A stretch of DNA of 64,000 nucleotides, taken from positions 1-64,000 of the forward strand of contig JABCPU010000015.1 of assembly GCA_016800925.1 (NCBI GenBank). Reading direction: 5' to 3'. The translations under genes were made by a program, and so were the position numbers. The number at the start of each line of letters is the position of its first letter. The stretch's first letter is position 1. The notes beneath the pieces were generated by a model, which worked only from the letters and a program-made list of their open reading frames with translations, was not told where the DNA came from and did no database searches. The stretch is from Suillus spraguei (taxonomy: Eukaryota; Basidiomycota; Agaricomycetes; Boletales; Suillaceae). Positions 1 through 12,330 of the stretch are shown one piece after another.

Positions 1-1347
1 GTGCTCGGTTGTGTACTCACTCCTGGTTATGGTTAGATATAAATGATTAAATGTAAGTATCCGAGTCTTCGATCAGACTAAGACATAGTTGTGATATGAT
101 CATGACCTCCTGTGGCTTATAGCGCCCTATGGAGAAATTCTGAAGCGGTAGTCCTCGGAGAATGACGCTAGCTTGGCATATGGATAAATGCATTACTCGG
201 TACCTCTACACAGTTGACGGTGAAGGATGATAGTTTTTCAGACTGACTGATAGGGCTATTTGCATCCCAGTTTCACGACCATGGAAAACAAATGTGCGGT
301 AGCACATTGTAAGATACTACAACTCGGATTTTGGGCTTCACACGTGCCATAAGATGTGACGTGTCCGCGAAAAGGAATACCCGCTTAGTAACTGTAAAAG
401 ATACTACAAGTCTAGGCAAAATCGACACGTAAAGCAGTCATCAGGGATAAGAAGTGGCCTAAGCCGCAAACGTCCTATGATATACCGACCGCAAGGTTCT
501 ACTTTCCCCTCGGAGTTCACTATTGTTAAAAACCCATTTCAAACGACAAGCCTGTCAAAGAAACAACGAGATTAGATCAGATATCTTGATCGAGGGAAAC
601 ACAGGGAACCGGCAGGATAGACCGGATATATTTCAGAACGTGTATGAATCCTGAATGCTTCGCGGGAGCATATGACACGGGGCCGACACATGGTTCGAAG
701 AGTGGTGTTCGATCTGCGAAGCTGACGATACATGGAGCAACCCTCCCGAGAACCTGATACGTACATACTTTCTCTAGAAGCCAACGGGATTTAAGGCTCA
801 CGAGGCTCTCCGCATTGCTGAAATCGTAAACCGAATTAGCCAAGTGTAATGGATTAGCTGATGAGTCATCACTCCATCTGACTTACCGCGTTCCATAACC
901 CACGGATATATCGCTGTGCACAATCCACTAGACATTTACGATGAACCGGCTGCCGTTGCCACTGCACAATAATCGCTTTGGTGAGTGCTGATGATCATAT
1001 GCAGGCAGTACATTGATGAGTTTCATGGAGATGGGAGCTACCGCTCGCTTAAGAGTCAAGAACTGAAGGAAGGTGTACATGATGTAAATTTGAAAGAGTA
1101 CTACTAGCAGCTTGGGCATCATATGAGTAAGGCAACGTGTATTGGGAGCAAGCGGGCACCGAGGCATACCGGCGCTGTAACAGAACAACAACGTGTCGGC
1201 CGAGTACAAATAAGGTAATTCAAAGTCCGCCTAGTGGTGTGCTTTCTCTCCGCATCCGCTCCTTGTTTCAAGCACACCAGTCCATCCTTTACCTTCCCAC
1301 TGCGCTTCTGGACTGGTGTCTTTCAAAATTATTAACTTTCCATCCAG
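1..1347. other. Intergenic and 5' leader of casein kinase I
   Basis: I recognise no gene here; the open frames are short, overlapping and resemble no family I know. Just before the kinase start there is a perfect 11-bp inverted repeat (ACACCAGTCCA at 1274-1284 and its complement at 1309-1319), which could fold in the leader RNA. The bases directly before the ATG (ttccatccag) also look like a 3' splice site, so a leader intron is possible. Confidence 0.5.
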
Positions 1348-3729
1348 ATGACCACCCCTCACGTTATAGCCTCGTCTTCAGGGCACCACTCTCAAAGTGC
1401 CACTTCAAACGGAATCGTCGGAAACCATTTTCGTGTTGGCAAGAAGATTGGCGAAGGTTCATTCGGTGTTGTATTTGAAGGTGAGTCTCGTATACCTGCT
1501 TTTCGAGAACTTTTTTGGCTCGTGAGTTGCATGGACAATACCAACAGTCATCCGACTTTTGAGCGCCCGTCTTACGACCGGCTATGTCATGCAGAAGGGT
1601 GCATTTCGGTCCATAGGTCTCCAGTGGGCGATCATTATGGTTATGATTATTCAGTAGCAATGGGAAAGATCCACTGAGCTCCGCGCATCCTGTCAGAACG
1701 GAAATTATTTATTGGCAGCTTTTAGCAAAATTTTTGTTACCGGCGTTCTTTACATTTGTTCCTTTGACTTACCACAACTCTTCACAGGCACGAAACTTCT
1801 TGCAAACCAACCCGTGGCCATCAAATTTGTACGTTCGCTGTGAGGTTCTTCTGATTGTGACTTGATTTTGACGTATTATTCCATCCAGGAACCTCGAAAG
1901 TCCGATGCTCCTCAGTTACGGGATGAATTTCGATCATACAGAACACTGAATGGTACAGGTATGTGTTAGTGTCAGTAATTTCTCTCACCCGACCGTAATA
2001 TGTCATTACCATTAGTGGGTGTTCCCCAAGTACACCACTTTGGCCAGGAAGGACTCCACAATGTCCTAGTAATTGACCTTCTAGGCCCTAATTTGGAGGA
2101 CCTCTTCGACATGTGCGGTCGGAAGTTTACCATTAAGACTGTATGTATGTCGGCGAAGCAGATGGTAAGTTTATACTCATGCATTGGGTAGTTATTTTCC
2201 ATTTATCTCTTGATTTATTCCGTCGCAGTTGTTCATGTCTTCTTTTTAGATATCTCGCATTCAGTCCGTCCACGACAAGTCGCTCATTTACCGTGATATC
2301 AAGCCTGATAATTTTCTCGTCGGAGTCCCTGGGACAAAAACCTCCAACACCATCCACATTATTGGTACGTCTTCTACAAGTTGTTCATGTGCCTCTTTTA
2401 CGTCCTCTCGATCGCACTACGTTCCTGAATTTGCGGAGATCTCCATCTATTGATTGTGTCTTAACAAACACGCTGACTATCTTTGATAGATTTTGGCATG
2501 GCGAAGCACTACCGAGATCCCAAGACGAAAGTCCACATTCCTTATCGTGAGCGCAAGTCCCTCTCAGGCACTGCCCGGTACATGTCGATCAACACACATC
2601 TTGGTCGGGAGCAATCACGTCGAGATGACCTGGAATCGCTAGGTCACGTATTCATGTACTTCTTGCGTGGTGGCCTTCCCTGGCAAGGCCTTAGGGCCGC
2701 AACCAACAAGCAGAAGTATGAGAAGATCGGTGAAAAGAAGCAGACTACACCGATTGCGGAGTTGTGCGAGGGTTTCCCCGGTAAGTTCTCTTCTAGTTCA
2801 TCTAGTGACTTCTATTTTCTTCATTCGTCGATGTGCTGAAGTGACAATATGATTTACTGATCGGTCTCTACTGATTCAGAGGAGTTCGCGATCTACATGA
2901 ACTACGTCCGCAAACTCGGGTTTGAGGAAACTCCAGACTACGATTTTCTCCGAGAACTCTTTACCAAAGTTTTGAAGAATATTGGCGAGCAGGATGATGG
3001 CATCTTTGACTGGATGTTGATCAATAACGGCAAAGGTTGGGAGGCTAGTAATGTATGCAATGCATTCCCGTCATGGAAATTGTAACTAAATATTCTCAGA
3101 CACCCGCATCACTACTAGCACAGGCCCACGCCACTGTTAACGCACCTCATACCCCTCGTCATCGTGAGACCAACCGTCGCCCACGAGCACAGCTTACAGA
3201 TGGTTCAACGCCTTCCACTCCTCTTGTCATCACGCCTTCTCCTGCTCTTGTCAAGAATAGCGCTAGACGTCCGGGCACACGAGAAGGACACGGCAGTCGA
3301 GACCCTGGAGCTCGTGTTGATATTAGTGTACAGCCCATCGCTCCTGTTAGCAGGCGCGCGAGTCAGACGCCCCGAGAGAGTGCGCCTCACCCTTACGCCG
3401 TAGCGCCTACTTCCTCGGGATACCGCGCGAGTAACGGTTACGGCAGGCATTCACCGGTCACTCATGCTGCAAATGTGATCAATGGCAATAATATCGGTGG
3501 GCGCAACGACGCTTCAGATTCGTTCCTCTATGGCGCGCAGGTCCACCCTACCAAAAACCCGACCAACTCGCGAGAGGACACAACCGCAGGGACCCTGACC
3601 CGCGATGCTGCACAGATGCGTGGAATGACTGCGTTTGAGACTCAAAGGCATGGTGTTGATGATGTGGATGATGATAGACATCCTAAGCGGAAGGGCTTTT
3701 TCTCCGGCCTGTTTTGCTGCCGGGCATAG
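1348..3729 (+). CDS. Casein kinase I, membrane-anchored (Yck/Cki1 type)
   Basis: Serine/threonine protein kinase of the CK1 family, 533 residues from eight exons: 1348-1480, 1788-1828, 1889-1958, 2016-2164, 2250-2364, 2490-2780, 2880-3052 and 3100-3729. All junctions keep frame. Visible motifs are the glycine loop GEGSFG (about residues 35-40), AIKF, the catalytic YRDIKPDN (Asp about 147), DFG (about 170-172) and the CK1 signature region around [15 protein letters not shown]. The kinase domain is followed by a 200-residue Ser/Pro/Arg-rich tail ending [10 protein letters not shown]. In yeast Yck proteins a terminal Cys pair is palmitoylated and holds the kinase at the plasma membrane, so the same is inferred here. 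Intron 1 (307 nt) is unusually long for this window. The downstream gene is on the opposite strand. Family assignment is secure; substrates are unknown. Confidence 0.95.
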
Positions 3730-4545
3730 TAAGCACCACTGGATGGTGCAGCGCTGGTCGCTATTCGCAGTAGTTCGGCTTCATTGGCAAGTTATTCAAA
3801 TAGTCTATTGATTTTTGGCTAATTCCGCACTTATAGGTATTGGAAACTCTGACGACAATGCGCACGATCTATCAATCATGGCTGTTGTGCATACTTATTA
3901 ATCTTGCTAGCTTCTCCTCGGGATCCCCCCATCGCTTTCCTCTTTCCGCAGGTCGACCATGTCACACCGCCATCATACCCCTCACGATCATTTCGAATCA
4001 GTCTTTATCAAGTTTCCGCCTGATCCTATGGCTGGTCTTGGGTGGCGGCTCAATATTCTCCTGTTTATTGCTTCCATGTGTATTATCTACAGACCTTTTA
4101 GGATATTCAATAGCCCACGGGGCGGCTTTCTGTTACCAGGCCAAGTCGGGGGCAATAATAAATATTGACTACTTTCGATTTGCGCGGATCAGGCCTAGTG
4201 CGTTCCATATCGTCGAGGAATGGATTGGGCCTATCGATCCGACGTACCATCAAGTAGCCTTTCTCAAGTTTTAAAATACTATAGCACGTTCGGTATCTGA
4301 CTGAAATATATGACAGCAGGTTTTGATTATCTTTAAGCAAAGTTCAGCAAGAAAACTATGGATATTTCGAAACCGCAAGAGAAATAATATACATCCAAAG
4401 GCAGCCGAAGACCCTGACAAAGCAACAAAATCATAGCACTATCGTACAGTTATCAAACTTAACATGGCTGGAAACGTTTCATCGATCGTGTTTCACAGTC
4501 GACCGCCTGACTGAATGGCGACATCCCTCCACACGCCTCCGCAAT
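3730..4545. other. Intergenic, convergent 3' ends
   Basis: Lies between the 3' end of the kinase gene and the 3' end of the minus-strand gene that follows. An open frame at 3840-4274 has no recognisable domain and no codon pattern that convinces me. Probably untranslated ends and spacer. Confidence 0.5.
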
Positions 4546-5174
4546 CTATTTCCGCTCTTTCCATACATTCTCTGCGCCTAGTTTGGACCAACGCAGGGCC
4601 ACATCCGAATCAGGGGACGGGTTCCTGTCGGAAAGTTCTGCGGCGCCCTTGTGTGTGCCAGATTGATTCATCAAGCCTGGCCCACCGTGGCTTCCCTCTT
4701 CGCGACCCATCTCACCGGGTGCCTCCCCATATCTCACTGAGGCACTTTTGCCAATGCCGTTTGTATTTCTTGGAATAGCACGAGTTGTATAGAAGTGAGG
4801 AATGTTCTCTTTACTTGTACTATGTTTCCCCTCAGGGTTGGGGGCGTCTGTGGGTTTGTGATTGACATAAGGCGCTGTAGTGGGGTATGCGCCGGATGGC
4901 ACCGCATAAGGGGTGTCGGCGGGATCTGGCTCCGAGACCACATAAGTGCGGGTGCCAGCCGATGAGATTTGGGGCTCAGGGGATGGTCGTGTTGTTTCTC
5001 GTACAATGAGGCCGACATTGGTGACACGTTGGAAGCCGGTGATGGTGAGTTGAGCACCATAAATGGCGAGTGAAACCAACGCCCTAGGACGACACGAGTT
5101 TTACATGGCTGTGACAATGAGCGCGTATGCTTCGAAAAGATACGGAGTGTGTTGTTCATTGTGGTGGTCGTCAA
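4546..5174 (-). CDS. Conserved fungal protein, probable mitochondrial presequence; frame break near 4980
   Basis: Unrecognised function. The N-terminus (from 5174, or the internal Met at 5159) is basic and hydroxylated, with RIFSKHTRSLSQ and RWFHSPF, which looks like a mitochondrial targeting peptide. The rest is Pro/Ser/Gly-rich and reads TYVVSEPDPADTPYAVPSGA, then GEAPGEMGREEGSHGG and DRNPSPDSDVA near the C-terminus. The N-terminal frame (ending YEKQHDH) and the C-terminal frame (starting SPEPQISSAGT) differ by one position. They meet at a run of four C on the coding strand (plus 4979-4982) with no usable intron, so one base appears to be missing. Total about 200 residues. I recall similar small proteins across agaricomycetes but no function. 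Either a consensus error or a young pseudogene; I favour the former. Confidence 0.6.
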
Positions 5175-8100
5175 GAAGTGGCCCCAGTGCGAACGTACGT
5201 GAAAGTGAAAGCTCGTGAGAATATGGGTGACTCGTGACGTAAAGCTGCCGATATTTGCTTCCGCGACATGTCAGCTTAGTCTTTCACAGGTCGCGAACCG
5301 TCGAACATGAACAGAAGACACTCATTGGCAAGTACCCGCTCCAAGGTACGATTGCCCATTCGCGGTGATTGTGCTGGAATGGACTGACTCAACTTCTAGT
5401 CCTTCCTTTCATTTCGTCTTATCCTCACCTTCCAGGGTGTGGCGGTCTCCGCACCATCAACGCTGGTTGGCGTGGAATAGAGTTGGCGCAACATCGTGTA
5501 AAGTCGTATACTTAATTAAGGGGAGCTACTGAAAACTGATAGGCTGTCATTAGCACTATTACCACTCGGGGCTCAGTCACGCGGTGAGCGAACACCCTGA
5601 ACTAGTTTCTGGATCGGCCACCAAAAAGAATGACTGCGCACCACATCCGAAGACATCGCACTCCCCTTGGTATTCGGTGGTCAGATCGAGCGGCTTAACT
5701 CTGTACCACTTCCAGGTCGAGACATGTGATTCCGCCTTTGAAGGAGTTGGTCTCTTGCTAGAGAAACACCTTATGATACTGTCAGGGAAGCAGAGATTTT
5801 CTTCCATTCAAGTCATACCCGATTTGAACCTGGCTAGTTCATTATACACTGCCCTTTCCCTAATGGGCAACGATCTTCACTTCTCCATATCCGCTGCTTT
5901 AGGGTTCATTCATGTTGTCCTGTTGGTCAAACCCTATCGGCAACATGTCACGCGTTCCACGATCTAACCCTCATAATATTTGTTGAGTCATGCTCGGCAC
6001 ACTCAAGGGGAGCGCAGTCGCACAGATCGCAACGTCCATCAAAGATGTACACTTAGGCTATGTCATACAGAGTGCGCTCGCTAACAAATGATTGATTGTC
6101 GAATGTTTACTAGATGATATCAACAACCAGTGTGGCTTTTCCAGGGTACTCCGCGGCCCCGAACGTTCAGACTCACTTCCTCATCCCGACATGAAACCTT
6201 TTTTTCCGGCGTCACATTGGGTTCACCCCATTGCGACCGCATTTGCCCCCTTGAAAAAGAAAATATGGCTAGTCTCCAAAACACCTGACACTCTCCTCTA
6301 AAGGAAACATTTGATTGTCATGATAGACCCGCGCTTACGAGAATTGACCGCGTGTCACGACTATCGCTCCTCGGAGAGCTTTGCGCTGCCTCCCGACGCC
6401 GTTGGAAATTCCTTGGTCGCTTTTTGCTAAAAACAATCCCATATCTGAAACCCTTTAGGCTCTTCTCTGCGCTTTGCGCGGCGTTATTTATGTGTCGATC
6501 CAACCGAGTAGATGGGCCCACGACCCATCCAGGATAGAGGGGACCACATGAGTATTGGGGCGGCGGCGTCGCGACGATCTAGTAGATGGGATAAGCTTGA
6601 ACCCTGTTCCGATGGAATGACGTGATATGGAGCGATCATCTTCATGGCCTTTGATTGAACCGTTCATTGCCGTTGGCTAACACTTCGTGAAGTGCATTAT
6701 TCTGACTTATCACTTATCAGATAGACCTCGACGAGAAATCGTGGTTACGTCGATAATATAATTTCCCTGTCGCCGCTATCTGGGTGCTCATCTTTCCATC
6801 AATTTTAGTTAGTAGGGAAAGACTTCCCAGTTCCATCAAGCGTCTGTTCTTAATCTTGGACATCGTGTTCTTGCGTTTCTTCCGCACTTGTGGGATCCCA
6901 GTTTGTAATAGTGGCACTCCGGAGCTTGCGTTGATCAGGGCACAGAACCGTTGCCAGTCAATTTTGGCTATATGGGGCGGTGCGTGTTTTTTTTTTCATA
7001 TGTCTGGCTTCTGAATGTTCTCATTCTGACTGTCTCGTAAATAAGCCGAAATGGTATCCGATCAAATCCATACATGTGATACAGGGTCACTCCAAGCCCC
7101 CCCCCCCGCATCTACTATACTGGAGGCTTGGAGATATCATCGGAGCCGAGACCAAATGTTTGTATTCCAACTCACGCGGTTGGAGGTTGATGCCATGTCG
7201 GATAAGCGCTCACGATCTGATGCTATTCGGTACTCACTTTTGGTATATCAGTCTTCGGCGAGGGAGTTTACAGAGTGTATCTGAGATTGTTGTCCGCAAT
7301 ACTGGCACTCTATTACACGTCATGATCAGAGTGTCACCCTGATTCTATGTAGAAGGGATGACGTCAGTGCTTTCTAGTGATGATAGACACCGGTGAGTTA
7401 ATTACTTTGCTCATGGGCTGGTTGGTTGGTCGTTCGGCGGCCTATTCGATAGGCTAGGGCATATCTAGGATCGGACCTTGAACCACCAAAGTTAGATTAT
7501 ATTATATTTTAGTTTGGACCTGAAAATAAGGACGCCCATTAGTTCAAAGTTCAAACGACCCATACATGTGTCTCCGAGCTTCATCCCCGTCTCTTATAAA
7601 AGATAAACATCATTTGTACATAAAATTGCCAAGTTCGGCAAATTCCGACGTACCAGACCTAAAAAGGCATTACTCAGTAGAAAAAATGGATTTGTTCATT
7701 GACCACAGGGTGGAATGTTGGATTGAGGAGGAGAGGTAGGTCAATACGAGGACACAAGGTGATGCCGATCCCCCGGAAGTGACAACTTAGTAGGAAAGTG
7801 GGACAGGCACGCGAGGACCTGGAAACCCTGCACATTAACTTAAGTCCACGGACATCACTCAGGTGAGTGTACATCCTTCTCGGCACTTGTCGTTTTCCGT
7901 CACCGCGGCTTTGCTTGCCTAACCGAGTTTTGCCCCGTACGTTCCATTTGCACTTGTCGTACAGGCTAACCTGCTTACTCCATATTCATTTGATTGTTCC
8001 GTTATACAACTCCCACCTGGGGGTTGCTCGTTATCTATTTCCATCAGTCATCTCACCATCTCTGGTTTACATGTTCATCTCTCCGACTCCTCTCTTACTT

Positions 8101-8217
8101 TATGTCGAATTCTTCTTTTGATTCCGATTTCCGAAATTTCGCCAGCCCTCTTAAATACAGGTTTCGTATCACCTCCCAATATGTGTCCTAATGCCCACTT
8201 ACTCGATAAATGCAAAC
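5175..8217. other. Intergenic, 3 kb, no gene recognised
   Basis: Several open frames of 60-127 codons occur on both strands, but none shows a domain, consistent splice sites or an ATG start with a convincing continuation. The longest (5584-5967) begins with GTG. A C-run lies at about 7101-7108. The last few hundred bases are the pyrimidine-rich upstream region of the P450 gene. Confidence 0.5.
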
Positions 8218-10408
8218 ATGTCTTCGCTATCCTTCCAAGGTGGCTTTCCTCTCGTGCTGGCCGCCGGTCTAGTGAGTCACAAAATTATTATTATTATTAT
8301 ATCACTTTCTGACCCTGATCGTTCGTAGCTTTGTCATTATGTATTCAAACGTCATGAGCCCACTAGTCCGCGCTCCCACCTAGCCTTGCTCGTTGTAGTC
8401 CCGGCCATCCTTACCACCTTGTTTCTCCCAAACTCATCATCCTTTACCCGCACTTTCAGTTATGTTTACCTATTGTACTACTCTACCGTTCTCGTTTCTG
8501 TCACTCTGTACCGTCTATCCCCCTGGCATCCACTTGCGAGATACCCTGGCCCCATCCCTTGCCGCATCTCTAAGTTCTGGATGGTATGGGTCTCTCGTGA
8601 TGGAAAACAGCACATTTACTACTCAAGACTCCACCAAACGTATGGCGACGTCGTCAGAATTGGTGAATAACCTTTCAATTTTGATACTTGTTATCTGGTC
8701 CTAATCGCATTTTTTGGTATAGGTCCTAACGAGCTATCAATACGGGACGTCAATGCTGTCGTTCCGTTGATGGGTAACAATGGGATGCCCAAAGGACCTC
8801 GTCAGTGATAAATTGCTCTCTGATATGGTGCCAGGTCTTAATTTAGATACGCAGACTGGGACGGACGCATGGCTGAACAATCTGCCATAAGAACAGTTAT
8901 CGCAGTGAGGGATCCCGTAGAGCACGCTCGACGGAGAAAGCCTTGGCACAGGGCTTTTAGTGTTGCTGCACTAAAAGGTTACAACGAGATTCTTGGAAAG
9001 CGAGTCCAACAATTCGTAATGATCCTCGAGCAACAGTCACAACCATTCAACCTCGCTGAGCGTATAAATCATTTCACGTGCGCCTCCCTACTTCCCTACT
9101 TTCTTGTTCCTGACCTGAATGACATAGATTTGACTTCATGAGCGACATGGCGTGAGTGCGCACGGCATTTAGATATTTCTATTTGAACTTATCAATTTCC
9201 CAAGATTTGGCGGAGGTTCAGAGATGTTGCGCGATGGTGATAAGGACAACACTTGGCATCTGCTTGAAGGTGGCCTTCCGTGAGTATAGCAAAGGACAAA
9301 ACAAAATTATCATCAGGAAACACTAAAATAAATTTACATTCTAGAACTGCCCTAATCCTGTCCCATGTGCCTTGGCTTGGAAAGTACTACGCCACTTTAC
9401 CAGGAATCGGGGAGGGCCTCAAGAAATTCAGAACGTTCTGTCAAGAGCGCGCTCTGCTCAGGAGGTCCGCAGGCTCTCTGTCTAAAGACCTCTTTCACTA
9501 CCTGGTAATTATTTCAATTATTTTCGTGGTTTTCAGTTTTGTTGACAATCCTTAGATTGACGAGGCGGGTCTTGAGCGTCATACTTGTCCTCCAACTTTT
9601 GCGGAAGTGGCGTCTGATGGGGTCCTTGCAATTGTAGCCGGGTCTGATACCACAGCCACCACCTTAAGCTCTCTGTTCTTGTCGCTTCTGAGAAATCCTC
9701 AAACGTACTACCGTCTCCAAGCCGAAGTCGACAGCTTTTTCCCTCCCGGTGAAGATGTACTTTCTACAGCTCACCACTCTCATATGAGTTACCTCAATGC
9801 CGTAATGCACGTGCTCAAATCTTTTTTTAACGTACTGACAGCTGACACTGGTTTTCAGTAACGAAACTTTACGGCTCTTCCCGCCAGTTCTCAGTGGAAG
9901 TCAGCGTGGAGTACCGAGAGGCGGTGACGACAAGTTTGTCGGCCCTTAGTAAGTCTATCATCGATATACCAAATCTAGCGAATCTAACATACACTGCTGC
10001 CGTAGCTTCTTACCCGAAGGCACCAATGCATTCGTTCATACTTATTCCCTTCATCGTGATCCTCGCTACTTCTCACCGTCCCCTGATGCATTCTGGCCGG
10101 AGCGGTGGCTCACACCTGAAGAGCGCGCAGGGCTCGCATCATTTGATCCAAAGGGTCTCGATAAATTCCCAATCGTTCATGACACCAAGGCTTTTGTGCC
10201 GTTTTCCTTCGGTCCCATGCACTGCGTTGGCAAGCAGCTCGCATATCAAGAATTACGTATGGTAGTTTGTGCGATGATGCACCGACTGAACTTCAGCTTT
10301 GCTCCGGGATACGACCCAGAGTCCTGGGAACGCGACTTGAAGGATTATTTTGTTTCCATGAAGGGGGGTTTGCAGGTTGTCTTATCTCCACGGAATCTGA
10401 CTGTTTGA
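8218..10408 (+). CDS. Cytochrome P450 monooxygenase
   Basis: Microsomal-type cytochrome P450, 563 residues, from ten exons: 8218-8271, 8329-8662, 8723-8800, 8855-9077, 9128-9151, 9205-9279, 9345-9504, 9556-9806, 9859-9948 and 10006-10408. The N-terminus has several hydrophobic segments for ER anchoring, then YPGP. The I-helix oxygen-binding motif AGSDTT is at about 344-349, the K-helix ETLR at 402-405, the PERW region at 461-464 and the heme loop FSFGPMHCVG with Cys about 503. The position before the second-last loop residue is Met where many P450s have Arg. The start is chosen because exon 1 (18 codons) splices in frame and restores a normal N-terminus. The intron after 9806 begins with GC, not GT; only that choice gives the expected AVINETLRLFPP. 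A 24-nt exon is present. Substrate unknown; no tailoring cluster is evident. Confidence 0.93.
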
Positions 10409-12330
10409 ACGGCCTGAGAGTTGCAAAGACGCGATGGTTATCTTACAGCGCTTAGTTATTTATCATGCAACCATCTAATCTCGTTATCACGGATGTATCT
10501 ATGCAGTGAAGGAAGGTCATCTTCAAATTTGTATCGGGAATCTGAAAGATGTTCAGGGGGTCATCTGGATCAGACTCGTCACCGGTAGTGTCCCAATATA
10601 AAAATTATAGCACCGGATGAGGAAGCACCGAGACATATCTCCGCATCTCAGAAATCAGTAGATCATCCATCAAAATAAAAATAATTGAAAACACACGGAA
10701 GCTTCGAGATATCCACCAATGGCCAATAATCGGGCACCGAGTCTTCATTCCATCCGCTCGATCATACTTTTACAAATATAGATGACGCAAAAGATATCGA
10801 TCAGTTCCGTGCGCTGCGGTAACGCAGCAACTTGGACAGGAGAGTGAGATCTGAGAAGCGAATCTGATTTCACGGCACCGGGAGAGATGTTGTTCCTCGG
10901 AGAAGCAACGGAAAGGAAATCAGGTGCATGCGAAGACTGCAAAAGGATATAGGTTTCTCAGTGAGTCCGACAAAGGCCCTCACCTGTTTGAACACCGGCC
11001 GGACGCCTAGGGCACCATAGGAAATATCCTTGAGGTCAGAAGTTGCCAATAATTACTGCGGAGCCTCCGAGGAAAAGTGTCGTGCACCGAATTTCAACCA
11101 GAACGTAAGAGCATGATTCCAAGTATGTAAAGCAGACAAATACCTAACCTCGAGGAGCTGGTAGTCGGCTCAGCGGTAGACCGGTAACGCTCGTAAGCGC
11201 TCATGACTTGTAGATTGTGAATCGGAACCTCCGAAAAGCCGCATAATCATAATCCCTCAAGCATCGCTAGGTGAGTTCTAGTGCTACTCATAACGGTACC
11301 ATCTAAACTCGGCCCGTCCGAAGATTGAACTTTTGCAAAAACCCCATTGGCAGCCGGTGAGAGGGCTCGGAGCATGGCCTTTGGAACCGCACGCGTAAGT
11401 TCCGGTATGAAAATTTGTCGTGCAGTCAGAGTTATTCGCAATTTGGCAAAAAGAGCGCAACTCAGGTTGGCCATTGACATAGTCGACGGTAGTAGAGGGG
11501 AAAGAATCTATCTGAAGAAATGACTTTATCAAGAGTAGTATCTTGTCCGAATAACGTCGCAAGTTGCGGACGCGGGATCCTCGGGCGATGCATAGGTGCA
11601 CGCAAAAATTAAATAAATAAAATCAAATTGACTGAGAAGAGGCATCACGGAGAGCAAAGTGAAAACGTTTGATTAATAGGAGTTAAAAACTTGAAAACGT
11701 GTGCGTCTAACCTATCGAAGGAATAAAATGGAACTAGTCCAATGAATCATCTACATGTTGGATCGTAATCACTACCAGGATACCGAAAGCTGGAAACAAA
11801 GTCAGCAATATGCTGCGTCGTGCTGTCTAGCGTCCAGATTGGCGATAGCGACAGTATGATGGGGTACTTGGGAGGCAGATAGTGTTTGGATTTCAGAGAT
11901 GCAACGGGTCCATAGCCTGAGGGAAACCAAGTCAAGCCGCCAAAAGATAGGTTCATTAGCAAGATGTCATAGCACGGATATTCTTGACGAACGTGCGAAC
12001 TTTGACACGTCGGGATGAAGATTACGAGTGAAGTAGATGTCACGGTGACTAGAGATTTCAAGGCGGCGGCGGAAAGGCAACTTGATCATCATCTTCATAA
12101 ATAGATTTACTCGACCAAAAAATGGCGCGCTGAGGATACTGAAAGCAGAAATAGAAACATTCGCAGCCTGTCTTGGTCGCCCGGTTGTGTACGCGAATAA
12201 CATGCGACGGTTCAAATTCATAGTCGACGTGAAACGCGATCACGTGCATGTAGGTCAGCTTATTCAATTCTGAACGTCGGTATTGGCAGCTGGGCCTATA
12301 GTGATAGAATTACTTACAATCACTACTACC
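10409..12330. other. Intergenic, 1.9 kb, unexplained minus-strand ORFs
   Basis: No gene recognised with confidence. On the minus strand several overlapping open frames (11247-11601, 11747-12061, 11967-12267) could be exons or remains of an unknown gene, but I found no frame-consistent splicing or domain. A short stretch at 11166-11181 resembles a tRNA D-arm without the other arms. Confidence 0.4.

Noticed and set aside
3840..4274. 144-codon plus-strand open frame after the casein kinase gene
   Set aside because: No domain, no plausible splicing, and overlapping frames of similar length on both strands; likely 3' UTR or spacer.
5584..5967. 127-codon plus-strand frame in the 3-kb gap
   Set aside because: Starts with GTG, has no recognisable domain and no flanking splice sites that extend it.
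11160..11240. tRNA-like stretch with a D-arm pattern GGCTCAGCGGTAGACC
   Set aside because: No matching acceptor stem or T arm could be drawn around it, so it is not called as a tRNA.
11747..12267. Overlapping minus-strand frames that might form a gene before acetate kinase
   Set aside because: I could not find a single in-phase splicing pattern or any family resemblance; left as unexplained sequence.
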